Source: Pseudomonadota bacterium (GTDB lineage: Bacteria > Pseudomonadota > Alphaproteobacteria > Rickettsiales > Midichloriaceae). Taken from it: 64,000 nt of DNA. Below, one piece after another: positions 55,645 to 64,000 of the stretch; positions within the stretch are counted from its first letter, which is position 1, and each line of letters opens with the position of its first letter. The notes beneath the pieces were generated by a model. It was given only the letters and a program-made list of their open reading frames with translations, was not told where the DNA came from and searched no databases. Made by a program: the position numbers and the translations under genes. Location: contig JAFECK010000006.1 of the NCBI GenBank assembly GCA_018242185.1, positions 1 to 64,000 of the forward strand. Reading direction: 5' to 3'.

Positions 55645-56817
55645 ATGAAATTCGATGAGTTATACGCTGGAATATACAAAAATAGATGCAATCGAGTTGT
55701 AGAAAACGCTAGTAGAACCCTGCATCACCAGCTGAGCAGCGTAGGATATAAGGTAGAAGCAAAAGAGCAGGCTAAAATATTAGACGCGCTCAAAAAGAGC
55801 TGTAGAGAGGAGATAGCCAAGGCTATGACTACCATTGTGCAACATGATCAAACTTTGGGGAAAGTTTATTCCAAGGTATATATTAAGTACAGTGAAAAGC
55901 AGAATAAATTCAACTATCTTGGGCCGATTTCATATTCCGAAGAAATCATTGCAGAGCTTAACAAGACCAAGCCGCACATCAATTTTTCTTCCCTTGAGTA
56001 TGATTACAAGATCAAACGGTTAAGGGGTAACGTTGAACCTGAGCTTATAACGAACATGATGCTAGCGTTAAATACCTCATTGGGAGATCCGATAAAAAAG
56101 CTAGAAGATGCTATGACGCAGCTTAACGAAGGCATAGATAAGGATCTAGAGGAAGCTATGACTAACATTCTAGCTCAGCAAGACGGCTATCGCGAAAAGG
56201 TGAAAATATGGAGGACTGGGGGCGCTGTGCTTACTGTATTGTCTTACCTAGCAGGGATCGGCAGTATGGGCGGCGCGGTAGCCTTATTTATAGACCATAA
56301 AGCGTCACGTAAGTTGGCTATGAACACGGCTTTCTCTCCTAGTATAGACTGGAATGGGCTGACACTTGAGCAAGCAAATCTGCAGTATGCAGTTGAATGG
56401 GCTCAGCACCAAGCGTTTAAAACAGCGCTAAAGGATCAAGCTGGGTTACAGTTTATGGGCGCAACTGCTCTTGGAGTCATAGCAATCCTTATCATGACAA
56501 CAGCATATTTAATCGTGTGGCAATCAGAACACCTTGCTTCAGAACATACGAATGGTGATATAAGGCATGAATTAGGCGGCGAAGAACAGAAAAAACCACG
56601 CGAACGAAATCTAATGGAAATAATAGTAGAAAGGGTGTTAGAGGCAATATCAACGGTAAAACAGCAGAAGACTATTGAGCCCAGCAATCCAAGTATCAAA
56701 GATGAAACTACGACTCTGCTAAGCAATCTTTGCAATCGCCTAAGCAGTTTTAGTAAAACTTTGGCGGAAGTAGCGCAAGAAAAGCCTGCAAATAAAATGG
56801 GAGTGATAAAAAATTGA
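55645..56817 (+). CDS. Hypothetical protein with two membrane helices
   Basis: 390 residues from ATG 55645 with AAGAGG upstream; the promoter at 55585 rules out earlier starts. The soluble helical head of about 190 residues is followed by helices at about 192-216 and 271-292 separated by a 55-residue loop, and a charged 100-residue tail. No signal peptide, no known domain. The head-hairpin-tail layout resembles other unknown proteins in the window. Confidence 0.62.
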   Translation: MKFDELYAGIYKNRCNRVVENASRTLHHQLSSVGYKVEAKEQAKILDALKKSCREEIAKAMTTIVQHDQTLGKVYSKVYIKYSEKQNKFNYLGPISYSEEIIAELNKTKPHINFSSLEYDYKIKRLRGNVEPELITNMMLALNTSLGDPIKKLEDAMTQLNEGIDKDLEEAMTNILAQQDGYREKVKIWRTGGAVLTVLSYLAGIGSMGGAVALFIDHKASRKLAMNTAFSPSIDWNGLTLEQANLQYAVEWAQHQAFKTALKDQAGLQFMGATALGVIAILIMTTAYLIVWQSEHLASEHTNGDIRHELGGEEQKKPRERNLMEIIVERVLEAISTVKQQKTIEPSNPSIKDETTTLLSNLCNRLSSFSKTLAEVAQEKPANKMGVIKN

Positions 56818-56849
56818 CGCGGCAATTGCCAAAATAATGGGCACCTTTG

Positions 56850-57368
56850 TTATTTCTTAAACACATCCCGAGGAGGTTCGTTAGTTATCATCACCTGTAC
56901 CACGTGGGGCTTACTCAGCAGCGGCCGCACATTAACTACCGGTTGCAATTGATTTTCCTCCACACTACTGCCCAGAGAGGTACTAGAACGCCCAGGATTT
57001 CTCACCTGTTGCGCGATCGCTAACCCTGAAAGTAAACGCAACATCTCATAAATTACTGGCTTGGCACCAAATTTCTTACTGCGGGCGCGTGAATTTGCAA
57101 TTAACCCGCGCATTTCAAGCACATATGCATGACTGTTGTTAGCTTGCAACTCCTCTGCGCTTTTATTATGCCGCCAGTGCAAATCTAGATCTTTTTTCTT
57201 TTCCTGCTGCAATAAGTATGATAAATACTCAAATAGCTCGTCAGGCGGCAAGCGTTGCACAAGATGCACATCCTGTCCCGTCAAATGCGCAATCAGCTCG
57301 CAAGCAAGGTCTGTGTCTTTTAACAGCTCACGTTTTAGCGCTTCGAATTTTTTGTTGCTTTCGGCCAT
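56850..57368 (-). CDS. Hypothetical small soluble protein
   Basis: 172 residues, basic and Gln/Asn-rich with a helical N-terminal half (FEALKRELLKDTDLACELI, then LPPDELFEYLSYLLQQEKKK) and a proline-containing C-terminal tail. It is transcribed away from proS. No domain recognised; a terminase small-subunit-like or DNA-binding role was considered but nothing supports it. Confidence 0.55.
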   Translation of the reverse strand: MAESNKKFEALKRELLKDTDLACELIAHLTGQDVHLVQRLPPDELFEYLSYLLQQEKKKDLDLHWRHNKSAEELQANNSHAYVLEMRGLIANSRARSKKFGAKPVIYEMLRLLSGLAIAQQVRNPGRSSTSLGSSVEENQLQPVVNVRPLLSKPHVVQVMITNEPPRDVFKK

Positions 57369-57454
57369 AAGTCACTGTTGCGGTTTACATCATTATTTGC
57401 TAAATTATATCAAATTTTATCTCAGTGATCAACCACCTACTAGGCAAGTCCATG

Positions 57455-58765
57455 ACAAAACTTACGCATTCATTAATCCCAGTACTTAAGGACGATCCAG
57501 CAGAAGCAAGCATAGTGTCTCATAAGCTTATGCTACGCACTGGCATGGTTAAGCAGGTCGCAAGCGGCATATATAGCTGGCTACCTATTGGACTAAAAGT
57601 ATTGCAAAAAGTGGCGCAGATCGTCAGAGAGGAGATGAATAACATAGGCGCTCAGGAAATATTGATGCCCTGCATCCAGCCTGTGGAGCTATGGGAGCAA
57701 TCCGGCCGCTATGGCCTGGCCGACGACCTAAACAATGAGATGTTGAAAATGCAGGACAGACACCAGCATCGGCTCGTATTTACCCCCACTGCGGAAGAAT
57801 TGGTGACCAGCTTACTCAAACAATGCATACAGTCCTATAAATCTTTGCCACAAACTGTATACCAAATAGGCTGGAAATTCCGCGATGAAATTCGCCCACG
57901 CTTTGGAGTCATGCGCGGCCGGGAATTCCTCATGAAGGATGCTTATTCCTTTAGCATTGGAAAAGAATCAGCACTTGCAACCTACGAAGCTATGCTGCTT
58001 GCCTATCTAAAGGCATATAGGCGTATGGGACTAACCGCAATTCCTGTAGCTGCCAGCACTGGCGCAATGGGTGGAGATTATAGTCATGAATTCCATATCT
58101 TAGCGAATACTGGTGAGAGCCAAATATACTGCCAGCAAGGATTGCAGAATTACCTGAGCACAGGAGATATTACACTTGCGGGTATCAATCAGTTCTACGC
58201 CGCCGAAGAAGAAAAACATGACGCGGCCAAATGCCCATGTCCAGCTGACCAGCTAGAAACTAAGCGTGGCATTGAAGTTGGCCATATATTCTATCTTGGC
58301 ACCAAATACAGTAAATCTATGGGTTTACAAGTGCAAGCCCAAGACGGCAGCTTGGTTTATCCAGACATGGGTTGTTATGGAATAGGTGTGTCTCGTTTGG
58401 TGGGAGGAATAATAGAGGCATGCCATGATGATAAAGGTATTGTATGGCCTAAAAGCATAGCACCTTTCGAAGTGGCTTTGATCAACGTTAGAGTCGGTGA
58501 TCCCAGATGCGATTCAGCTGCTACAAACCTATATAATCAGCTAAAAGCTAAAGGTATTGATGTGTTATATGATGACACTAGCGATAGCGCTGGAGCAAAA
58601 TTCGCTAAAATGGATGTCTTGGGCCTGCCATTGCAGGTGGTAATAGGACCAAAAGGCTTGGAATCTGGGATGGTAGAACTAAAGACACGAGCCACTGGGG
58701 AAACCAAAAACATTGACATCAACACAGCTGAAGAGCTTGTCTATGACCTCACCAAAGCGCGATAA
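57455..58765 (+). CDS. proS: Prolyl-tRNA synthetase (short alphaproteobacterial type)
   Basis: 436 residues from ATG 57455, giving the normal start TKLTHSLIPVLKDDPAEA. Class II motifs are present: motif 1 around SGIYSWLPIGLKVL, motif 2 in YQIGWKFRDEIRPRFGVMRGREF, motif 3 GCYGIGVSRLVGGI. The editing insertion found in the 570-residue E. coli enzyme is missing, as in alphaproteobacteria. It overlaps tsaD by 23 bases. Confidence 0.96.
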   Translation, partial: TKLTHSLIPVLKDDPAEASIVSHKLMLRTGMVKQVASGIYSWLPIGLKVLQKVAQIVREEMNNIGAQEILMPCIQPVELWEQSGRYGLADDLNNEMLKMQDRHQHRLVFTPTAEELVTSLLKQCIQSYKSLPQTVYQIGWKFRDEIRPRFGVMRGREFLMKDAYSFSIGKESALATYEAMLLAYLKAYRRMGLTAIPVAASTGAMGGDYSHEFHILANTGESQIYCQQGLQNYLSTGDITLAGINQFYAAEEEKHDAAKCPCPADQLETKRGIEVGHIFYLGTKYSKSMGLQVQAQDGSLVYPDMGCYGIGVSRLVGGIIEACHDDKGIVWPKSIAPFEVALINVRVGDPRCDSAATNLYNQLKAKGIDVLYDDTSDSAGAKFAKMDVLGLPLQVVIGPKGLESGMVELKTRATGETKNIDINTAEELVYDLTKAR

Positions 58766-59780
58766 ACCTATAACAGTGCTAGGTATAGAATCCAGTTGCG
58801 ATGACAGCGCCGCTGCTATAGTTACTGAAAATCGGCAGATTTTAGCAAACATCGTCACTTCGCAATTAGCAGAGCATCAACCTTATGGCGGCGTGGTCCC
58901 GGAGATCTCTTCCCGTAGCCACTTACAGAACCTACCTCATACTATTAGAACCGCCATGGACAATGCAGGCGCATCATGGGATGATATTACGGCTATTGCC
59001 GTCACTGCCGGACCTGGCCTAATAGGCGGAGTATTGGTAGGCAGTATGATGGCCAAAGCCATAGCAGCAGCCCTGAATAAGCCTATAATAGCCGTTAACC
59101 ATTTAGAAGGCCATGCCTTAACCGCTAGACTGACTAACGATGTGCAATTTCCGTTTATATTATTGCTAGTTTCTGGAGGGCACTGCCAGATACTAGAGGC
59201 CTTATCAGTAGGTCATTACCGCCTTTTAGGACAAACAGTAGACGACTCTATTGGCGAAACCTTTGATAAGGTGGCTCGCGGCTTGGGGCTTGGTTATCCA
59301 GGCGGCCCTGCTATAGAGAGATTCGCCAGAGTCGGCAATCCCTATAAGTTTGACTTACCCAAACCTTTTTCTAACGATAAAGGACACTGCAACTTCTCTT
59401 TGTCTGGCTTAAAAACCGCCGCAAAAAGGCTTATCGACAGCATACAGCCGTTAACCCAACAAGATATTGCCGATATCTGCGCCTCTTTTCAAGAATCTAT
59501 TGTACAAATTATTATTAGTCGGGTAGAAGTGGCTATAAAACGGCGTTTATCCAGCTCTCATGAGAACAGGCTAGTTATCGCCGGAGGAGTTGCCGCAAAC
59601 CAAAGCATCCGTGCTCGCTTGAGCAAGCATATAGAAAAACATAGCTACCAACTAGTTGCACCTCCCCTTAATTTATGTACCGACAATGCAGCAATGATAG
59701 CCTGGGTTGGCGTAGAGCGCTTGCAGTTAGGCCTTGTTGATGAGCTTACCTTCCAGCCCCGCTCTCGCTGGGCACTATAG
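58743..59780 (+). CDS. tsaD: tRNA N6-adenosine threonylcarbamoyltransferase TsaD
   Basis: With TsaB and TsaE makes t6A37 in ANN-decoding tRNAs. 345 residues: VLGIESSCDDSAAAIV at the start, metal histidines in NHLEGHALTARL, SGGHCQIL, GETFDKVARGLGLGYPGGPAIE, and GGVAANQSIR. The start at 58743 lies in the end of proS and has no strong ribosome site; translation is probably coupled. Confidence 0.95.
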   Translation: MTSPKRDKPITVLGIESSCDDSAAAIVTENRQILANIVTSQLAEHQPYGGVVPEISSRSHLQNLPHTIRTAMDNAGASWDDITAIAVTAGPGLIGGVLVGSMMAKAIAAALNKPIIAVNHLEGHALTARLTNDVQFPFILLLVSGGHCQILEALSVGHYRLLGQTVDDSIGETFDKVARGLGLGYPGGPAIERFARVGNPYKFDLPKPFSNDKGHCNFSLSGLKTAAKRLIDSIQPLTQQDIADICASFQESIVQIIISRVEVAIKRRLSSSHENRLVIAGGVAANQSIRARLSKHIEKHSYQLVAPPLNLCTDNAAMIAWVGVERLQLGLVDELTFQPRSRWAL

Positions 59781-59785
59781 CAATC

Positions 59786-60172
59786 CTATACATATGCTGC
59801 AACTTTGCTCAGTAACAAGTCATAATCCACTGGTTTAATCAGGTATTCTTGTACAGCTAACAACTCGGCTTTACTTTTATATTGCTCATGCGCCATAGCG
59901 GTAAGCATAATCACCGGTATACTCTGATATTGCTCACCCATCGCATGCATTCTGCGTATAAACTCTAACCCATTCATCTGAGGCATATTTATATCCGCAA
60001 TAATCAAATTTGGTAGAACCCCACCAGCAGTGTGCAAGAAATCCATGGCGTCCGCACCATCTGCAAAATCCCGCACAGTATAGCCCTCACTACGTATAAT
60101 ATCACTTAAGTTGAGCCGAAGGTTCATCTCATCTTCTATGCACATAATCCTAATATCCGACTTGTCTGACAT
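59786..60172 (-). CDS. Single-domain response regulator
   Basis: 128 residues, a receiver domain with nothing attached. Acid pocket Glu13/Asp14, phosphoacceptor Asp60 (IIADINMPQMNG), Thr91 and Lys113 (LIKP) are all present. AGGAG precedes ATG 60172; longer in-frame starts overlap the kinase gene. It follows the kinase by 19 bases, so it is very likely its partner or a phosphorelay intermediate. Output must be by protein contact. Confidence 0.9.
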   Translation of the reverse strand: MSDKSDIRIMCIEDEMNLRLNLSDIIRSEGYTVRDFADGADAMDFLHTAGGVLPNLIIADINMPQMNGLEFIRRMHAMGEQYQSIPVIMLTAMAHEQYKSKAELLAVQEYLIKPVDYDLLLSKVAAYV

Positions 60173-60191
60173 AGTGGTCTCCTGACTATAA

Positions 60192-61646
60192 TTACTGTAG
60201 AGATTTGGGTTCGGCTTTAAAAGTGACCGTGAAGGTAGTGCCAACACCTTCAGTACTCTCTACATCAACTTCAGCATGATTCAGAATTAGTAACTTTTTG
60301 GTTACATAAAGTCCCACACCGATTCCCGTTATTCCAGTGGTATTATGGCCACGGAAGAATTTAGCGAACAATTTATCCACTTGTTCTTTTGGTATACCTA
60401 TACCATGGTCTTTAACTATGAGTTTTGCCGAATTTTTAGACGCCGATTTAACCAACACCTCCACTTTAGTATTGGCTTTAGAATACTTAATAGCATTGGA
60501 AACTAGGTTAGTTAACACATGATCCAAGTTACCTGAATCAAACAATATTTTCTCTCCTTGAGCATTATTTTTATACTCAATTGCCACATCTCCGCGCAAA
60601 TGCTGGAGTTTACCTATCACAGCTTGTACTCTTTCCCCTAAATCGATAGGCTCTATACTATTCTGTATTCCCTTTTCATCCATGATAGCCATTTTAAGCG
60701 TAGAACCAATCATGCCGGAAAGGTGGTTTACGTAGGAATTGATGTTGTTGATCAACTCTATAGTTTTCTGATATCCATGCTCATTCTTCTCTTGTGCTTC
60801 TTGATTAGTAAGCTCAGCTAGGACTACCTGGTCTCCCTCTGCAGTTACTACTTTTTTCCACCCTTCATATAAAGATTTAATCTGCCGCTGTATTATATAA
60901 ATAGAAGAACTAATAACTGCAAGGGGTGTGCGGAACTCATGTGAGGCCATGCTGATAAAGTCATTTTGTAATTCTTTATACTCTAGCTCTTGTTCTAGGC
61001 GAGCCGCCAGCTCTGCAGAGCGCCGGTCACTCTCCTCTTTCTGCCCCATTAACTCATCCAACTCGCGTTGTTTATTAAGCTTAAGCGCCAGCATCACGAA
61101 CTGGCTCAAATGCTGTAATAATTTACTGTTATACTGCCCAAGCTCAGATATAGACACCGCAACATCACTTATTATATGAGTCACTATAATAACATCTCCT
61201 TCATTGCTATTTTGGCCGATAACAACGCTATTGAGGTATTCATTGCTACCCATGGTATAATGCACCACAGCCATTTCCTTACTTTGTGCAGCCTCAATCA
61301 TCGCTTTGTTATCTATGGTATGATTTATGAAAAAGGCCCGCAGCTTTGCATTGCTATAGGTTTCAGCGAGAATGCGCTGCATCTCTCCATTTTGCCGCAC
61401 AATAAGAATCCCATCTGCTCCTACTAGGTTGTTTATGGTTGAAAGCAAGCAATCCAGTGCTCTATGTAAGTCGTTTTCGTTACGCAATACCTCGGCCAGG
61501 TTGTTGACAGTAGTGTTGATAGCTATTGTTTCAGTTAAAATTTGATTTTTGTTAGCCAGGTGCAAGTTCCGCGCATAATATACCCAAGCTAATATCAGAG
61601 AAACCGTGATAATCAGTGCTCCAATATAAATCTCTATTTCATTCAC
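60192..61646 (-). CDS. Membrane histidine kinase with GAF-like sensor region
   Basis: 484 residues from GTG 61646, with GGAGG four bases upstream; an earlier ATG at 61724 would add a second helix but has no ribosome site. One helix at about 7-24, a GAF-like region (about 45-190), a coiled coil, then the dimerisation His236 (ASHEFRTPLAV), N box NLVSNAIKYS, G1 DHGIGIP and G2 GIGVGLYV. It is a sensor whose signal is probably cytoplasmic, since almost nothing is outside. Confidence 0.9.
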   Translation of the reverse strand: MNEIEIYIGALIITVSLILAWVYYARNLHLANKNQILTETIAINTTVNNLAEVLRNENDLHRALDCLLSTINNLVGADGILIVRQNGEMQRILAETYSNAKLRAFFINHTIDNKAMIEAAQSKEMAVVHYTMGSNEYLNSVVIGQNSNEGDVIIVTHIISDVAVSISELGQYNSKLLQHLSQFVMLALKLNKQRELDELMGQKEESDRRSAELAARLEQELEYKELQNDFISMASHEFRTPLAVISSSIYIIQRQIKSLYEGWKKVVTAEGDQVVLAELTNQEAQEKNEHGYQKTIELINNINSYVNHLSGMIGSTLKMAIMDEKGIQNSIEPIDLGERVQAVIGKLQHLRGDVAIEYKNNAQGEKILFDSGNLDHVLTNLVSNAIKYSKANTKVEVLVKSASKNSAKLIVKDHGIGIPKEQVDKLFAKFFRGHNTTGITGIGVGLYVTKKLLILNHAEVDVESTEGVGTTFTVTFKAEPKSLQ

Positions 61647-61802
61647 CCCACCTCCGGAGCATAATTCAATTATATATCTTTCATAATATATTAAATATGA
61701 GAAAATAACAAGCGCATTTATCATAAAAACCGGGTACCCACACATAGTAAGATACTATAACCACAGACCTATACACAGCCCAGCGCCAAAACGAGATCTC
61801 AA

Positions 61803-61831
61803 TTGACCTTAAATAAGGTTACTGCTATCAT
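61803..61831 (+). promoter_or_regulatory. Predicted promoter of the efp operon
   Basis: TTGACC at 61803-61808, a 17-base spacer, TATCAT at 61826-61831, 29 bases before the efp start. Confidence 0.65.
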
Positions 61832-61859
61832 GTGCTCACTTTTGTTTATGGAGTGATCA

Positions 61860-62426
61860 ATGACAATCAACGCTAATGATATAAGGGTTGGGCATATATT
61901 AGAGCACGAGGGGCGGCTGTGGAAAGTGTTAAAAACTATGCACACGCAACCAGGTAAAGGGGGTGCTTATATGCAGGTAGAGATGAAGGATGTGCGTGAT
62001 GGCACTAAACTTAACGTCCGTTTTCGCAGTAGTGAAACCGTGGAAAAAGCCCACTTAGACCTGCGAGATTGCCAGTTTCTTTATGAAGATGGTGAGCATT
62101 TGCAGGTTATGGACCAGGAAAGCTACGAACAAATGATAATATCTAAAGACCTAATAGGTGAGCAATTACCGTTCTTACAAGAGAATATGGTTATAGGCAT
62201 TGAGTTTTATGAACAAGAGCCGGTAACAGTGCAGCTACCTGAAACTGTGGTTTGCACTATCGCTGAATGCGAACCCGTAGTAAAAGGACAGACCGCAGCT
62301 TCATCTTACAAACCAGCGATATTAGATAACAAAGTACGCGTTATGGTACCTCCTTTCATAAACGTCGGAGATAGGGTGATTGTGCGCGTTACGGATAGGC
62401 AATACATAGAAAGAGCTAAAGATTAG
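61860..62426 (+). CDS. efp: Translation elongation factor P
   Basis: Relieves ribosome stalling at polyproline runs. 188 residues with the three EF-P domains; the modified-tip loop is PGKGGA with Lys33, the residue that receives beta-lysine in EpmA-containing bacteria. No epmA or epmB is in the window. First gene of the run efp-bolA-grx4-TauE. Confidence 0.97.
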   Translation: MTINANDIRVGHILEHEGRLWKVLKTMHTQPGKGGAYMQVEMKDVRDGTKLNVRFRSSETVEKAHLDLRDCQFLYEDGEHLQVMDQESYEQMIISKDLIGEQLPFLQENMVIGIEFYEQEPVTVQLPETVVCTIAECEPVVKGQTAASSYKPAILDNKVRVMVPPFINVGDRVIVRVTDRQYIERAKD

Positions 62427-62456
62427 TTCGCACTCAAATAACAACGAGGTAATAAC

Positions 62457-62687
62457 ATGGCTATTGCAGCAGAGAAAATAGAGCAAGCATTACTTACAGC
62501 TTTCCCGGGGTGCAGAATCACTCTAGAAGATTATGGCGGAGACCAAGATCATTATAACTTGAGCATAGCCGCTTCCCAGCTGGAAGGTGCACTACGTGGC
62601 ACCCAACATCGGATGATATACAAGGCTATAACCGAGCATGTGGGTGAGCTACCGCACGCTCTAACTATAACTATACAAAAATGGTAG
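62457..62687 (+). CDS. BolA-like protein
   Basis: 76 residues with the BolA fold (helix, strand, GG.QDHYNLSIAASQLEG, and the HRMIYKAITEHVGELPHALTI half with the conserved His). The protein forms a Fe-S complex with monothiol glutaredoxins. GAGG precedes the ATG. Its stop overlaps the start of the glutaredoxin gene, matching the known physical partnership. Confidence 0.9.
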   Translation: MAIAAEKIEQALLTAFPGCRITLEDYGGDQDHYNLSIAASQLEGALRGTQHRMIYKAITEHVGELPHALTITIQKW

Positions 62688-63040
62688 ACAATATGCATGA
62701 CACACAAACTGATAATATCTTGCAGCAGATAGACATGCTAGTTAAGAACAACAAGGTAGTCCTTTTTATGAAAGGGACGGCCACTACGCCTATGTGTGGC
62801 TTTTCAGGAGTTGTTGCACAAATATTGAACCGCCTGAACATCGCTTTTGTGGACGTCAACGTTCTTGATAGCGATCAGATGCGCCAGGGCATTAAAGAAT
62901 ATACTGATTGGCCAACGATTCCCCAGCTTTACATAGACGGTGAATTTATCGGCGGCTGCGATATAGTCCGCGAAATGTATCAAAATGGAGAGCTTGCACA
63001 GGTGTTGCAGGAAAAAGGATTGCTCAACAACCCACAATAG
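62681..63040 (+). CDS. grxD: Monothiol glutaredoxin (Grx4/GrxD type)
   Basis: 119 residues; the CGFS active site at 39-42, followed by TVPxxx-like WPTIPQLYIDGEFIGGCDI. Monothiol glutaredoxins of this type carry a bridging Fe2S2 cluster with BolA. The start overlaps bolA by seven bases, so the pair is made together. Confidence 0.95.
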   Translation: MVDNMHDTQTDNILQQIDMLVKNNKVVLFMKGTATTPMCGFSGVVAQILNRLNIAFVDVNVLDSDQMRQGIKEYTDWPTIPQLYIDGEFIGGCDIVREMYQNGELAQVLQEKGLLNNPQ

Positions 63041-63052
63041 CGAGGATCTATC

Positions 63053-63985
63053 ATGGAGGAGCTATGGCAGATATATCTACCTGTTGCCGGCATTAAGCTA
63101 AATGTCTGCATACTGCTTACTATAGGCATATTCGCCGGCTTATTGGCTGGCATGTTCGGACTCGGCGGCGGCTTGGTAGTTGTACCCATACTGATGGCTA
63201 TTGGCATAGATCCTAAGGTAGCAGTGGCTTCTGCAACTAATCAGATGACTGCTGCTTCGTTTTCTAGTTACTTGGCTTATGCGCGCAAAGGTCGGGTAGA
63301 CTATAAGTTAGCGGTAGTAATGCTGACCGGCGGGTTGCCTGGTGCGTTTATAGGAATTTTACTCTTTTATTTTTTGGCTGAAATTGGCAAGCTTGATGTG
63401 GTGGTATCATTGTGTTTCATAGCTTTGTTAAGCATAGTAGGTTGTGTAACCATGTTTGATGCACTTCTGATGGCATTCTCCAAAATTAAACGCCACCCAT
63501 GGACACATAACCGACGCATATTCACATTGCCATCTACTTTGCACTTACCTATCAGGCTTCGCTTTGATAGCGGCGCAAATTCTATAAGTATTTTTTCTCC
63601 GGTCCTGATCGGCTTAGTTGCTGGCATATTAATGGCTCTAATGGGGATAGGAGGTAGCCTGATAATGATACCTGCGATGGTGTACATACTAAACATCTCC
63701 CATTCATATACAGCTGGCACCGTACATCTACAGATTATCTTCACTACAATACTCACAACTTTACTACACGCGCTCACGAGCCATAATATTGATATTCTGC
63801 TATCTTCTATACTAATACTCGGCACCGCTTTCGGTGCGCAAATTGGGGCGAAACTTGCCAGTAAAATCCACCCTGAGTATTTCCAAATTATTATGGCTCT
63901 CATCATTTTCGGCATTTGTGTTATGATAATGCGCGGGTTATTAGAAGAACCGGCTATGCTTTATACAGTAGAATGGGTACGCTAA
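63053..63985 (+). CDS. TauE/SafE (TSUP) family anion exporter
   Basis: 310 residues, about eight helices in two related halves, each beginning with a Gly-rich motif: GLLAGMFGLGGGLVVVP near residue 30 and GLVAGILMALMGIGGSLIMIP in the second half. The family moves sulfite, sulfoacetate or other small anions across the inner membrane. GAGGA precedes the ATG. In alphaproteobacteria the gene is often followed by a TIGR02186-family gene, and another start overlaps its stop here. Confidence 0.85.
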   Translation: MEELWQIYLPVAGIKLNVCILLTIGIFAGLLAGMFGLGGGLVVVPILMAIGIDPKVAVASATNQMTAASFSSYLAYARKGRVDYKLAVVMLTGGLPGAFIGILLFYFLAEIGKLDVVVSLCFIALLSIVGCVTMFDALLMAFSKIKRHPWTHNRRIFTLPSTLHLPIRLRFDSGANSISIFSPVLIGLVAGILMALMGIGGSLIMIPAMVYILNISHSYTAGTVHLQIIFTTILTTLLHALTSHNIDILLSSILILGTAFGAQIGAKLASKIHPEYFQIIMALIIFGICVMIMRGLLEEPAMLYTVEWVR

Positions 63986-64000
63986 TGTTGAGACTGCTCC
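63985..64000 (+). CDS. Start of a further gene (partial)
   Basis: ATG at 63985-63987 shares a base with the TAA of the TauE gene (TAATG) and opens a frame MLRLL that runs off the window. By context it could be a TIGR02186-like membrane protein; five codons are too few to show it. Confidence 0.35.

Noticed and set aside
1..64000. CRISPR array, rRNA operon or tRNA genes
   Set aside because: No regularly spaced short repeats, no rRNA-like sequence and no tRNA cloverleaf were seen in any gap.

Overview
The window looks like chromosome of a Gram-negative alphaproteobacterium of the host-associated (Rickettsiales or Holosporales-like) kind. Reasons: a short single-copy proS type without a visible editing insert, a compact orphan TrbC/VirB2-type pilin with two membrane helices, large ankyrin and glutamine-rich coiled-coil proteins of effector style, a Fic-domain protein, a DUF2793-type protein, and many lineage-specific proteins without recognisable domains. 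It makes peptidoglycan (murF) and a KDO-containing lipopolysaccharide (kdsA), and has a normal outer membrane machinery (bamA, porin). I cannot place it to genus from sequence alone. No rRNA, tRNA or CRISPR array was seen.

Layout. 1-184 is one end of a dispersed repeat whose second copy is inverted at 43188-43372. 280-4352: A-type Fe-S carrier, dicarboxylate/amino acid symporter plus lipoprotein, aldehyde dehydrogenase. 4416-6862 (minus): porin and a MotA stator protein. 7005-11519 (plus): corA, miaB, dCMP deaminase, kdsA and fic in one tight run, meeting head-on a 1081-residue ankyrin protein. 14914-20369: DUF2793 protein, murF, VirB2-like pilin, HAD phosphatase, bamA. 20582-30260: unknown protein, rplY, MsbA-like exporter, proline iminopeptidase-like hydrolase, a 1.3-thousand-residue repeat protein and a Ppx/GppA-like protein. 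30507-36313 (plus): rpe, then rpsB-tsf-hydrolase-ferredoxin reductase-ftsY. 36393-41740 (minus): a five-gene run, type I secretion ATPase and adaptor, coaE, dnaQ, SDR. 42049-48271: TPR membrane protein, rpsU, the repeat/putative mobile element, a 632-residue unknown, rpsO-truB, recA. 48275-57368: rnd, a tandem pair of duplicated membrane proteins, a predicted outer membrane protein, comM, and four unknown proteins. 57455-64000: proS-tsaD, a histidine kinase/response regulator pair, and efp-bolA-grx4-TauE with the start of one more gene.

How it works together: the housekeeping genes are ordinary; the accessory part is a set of surface and secretion parts (T1SS exporter, orphan VirB2 pilin, porin, predicted barrel) plus several large proteins without N-terminal signal peptides, three of which end in a hydrophobic region. 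Convergent gene pairs are packed with overlaps or gaps under 10 bases. Clear sigma70-type promoters recur with a 16-17 base spacer and a -35 box often beginning TTGC or TTGT. The best candidates for something undescribed are the ~680-base element bracketed by inverted ends at about 43.2-43.9 kb with a 97% identical inverted partial copy at the window start, the duplicated membrane gene pair with a palindrome over its -10 box, and the tandem-repeat giant protein at 25-29 kb.
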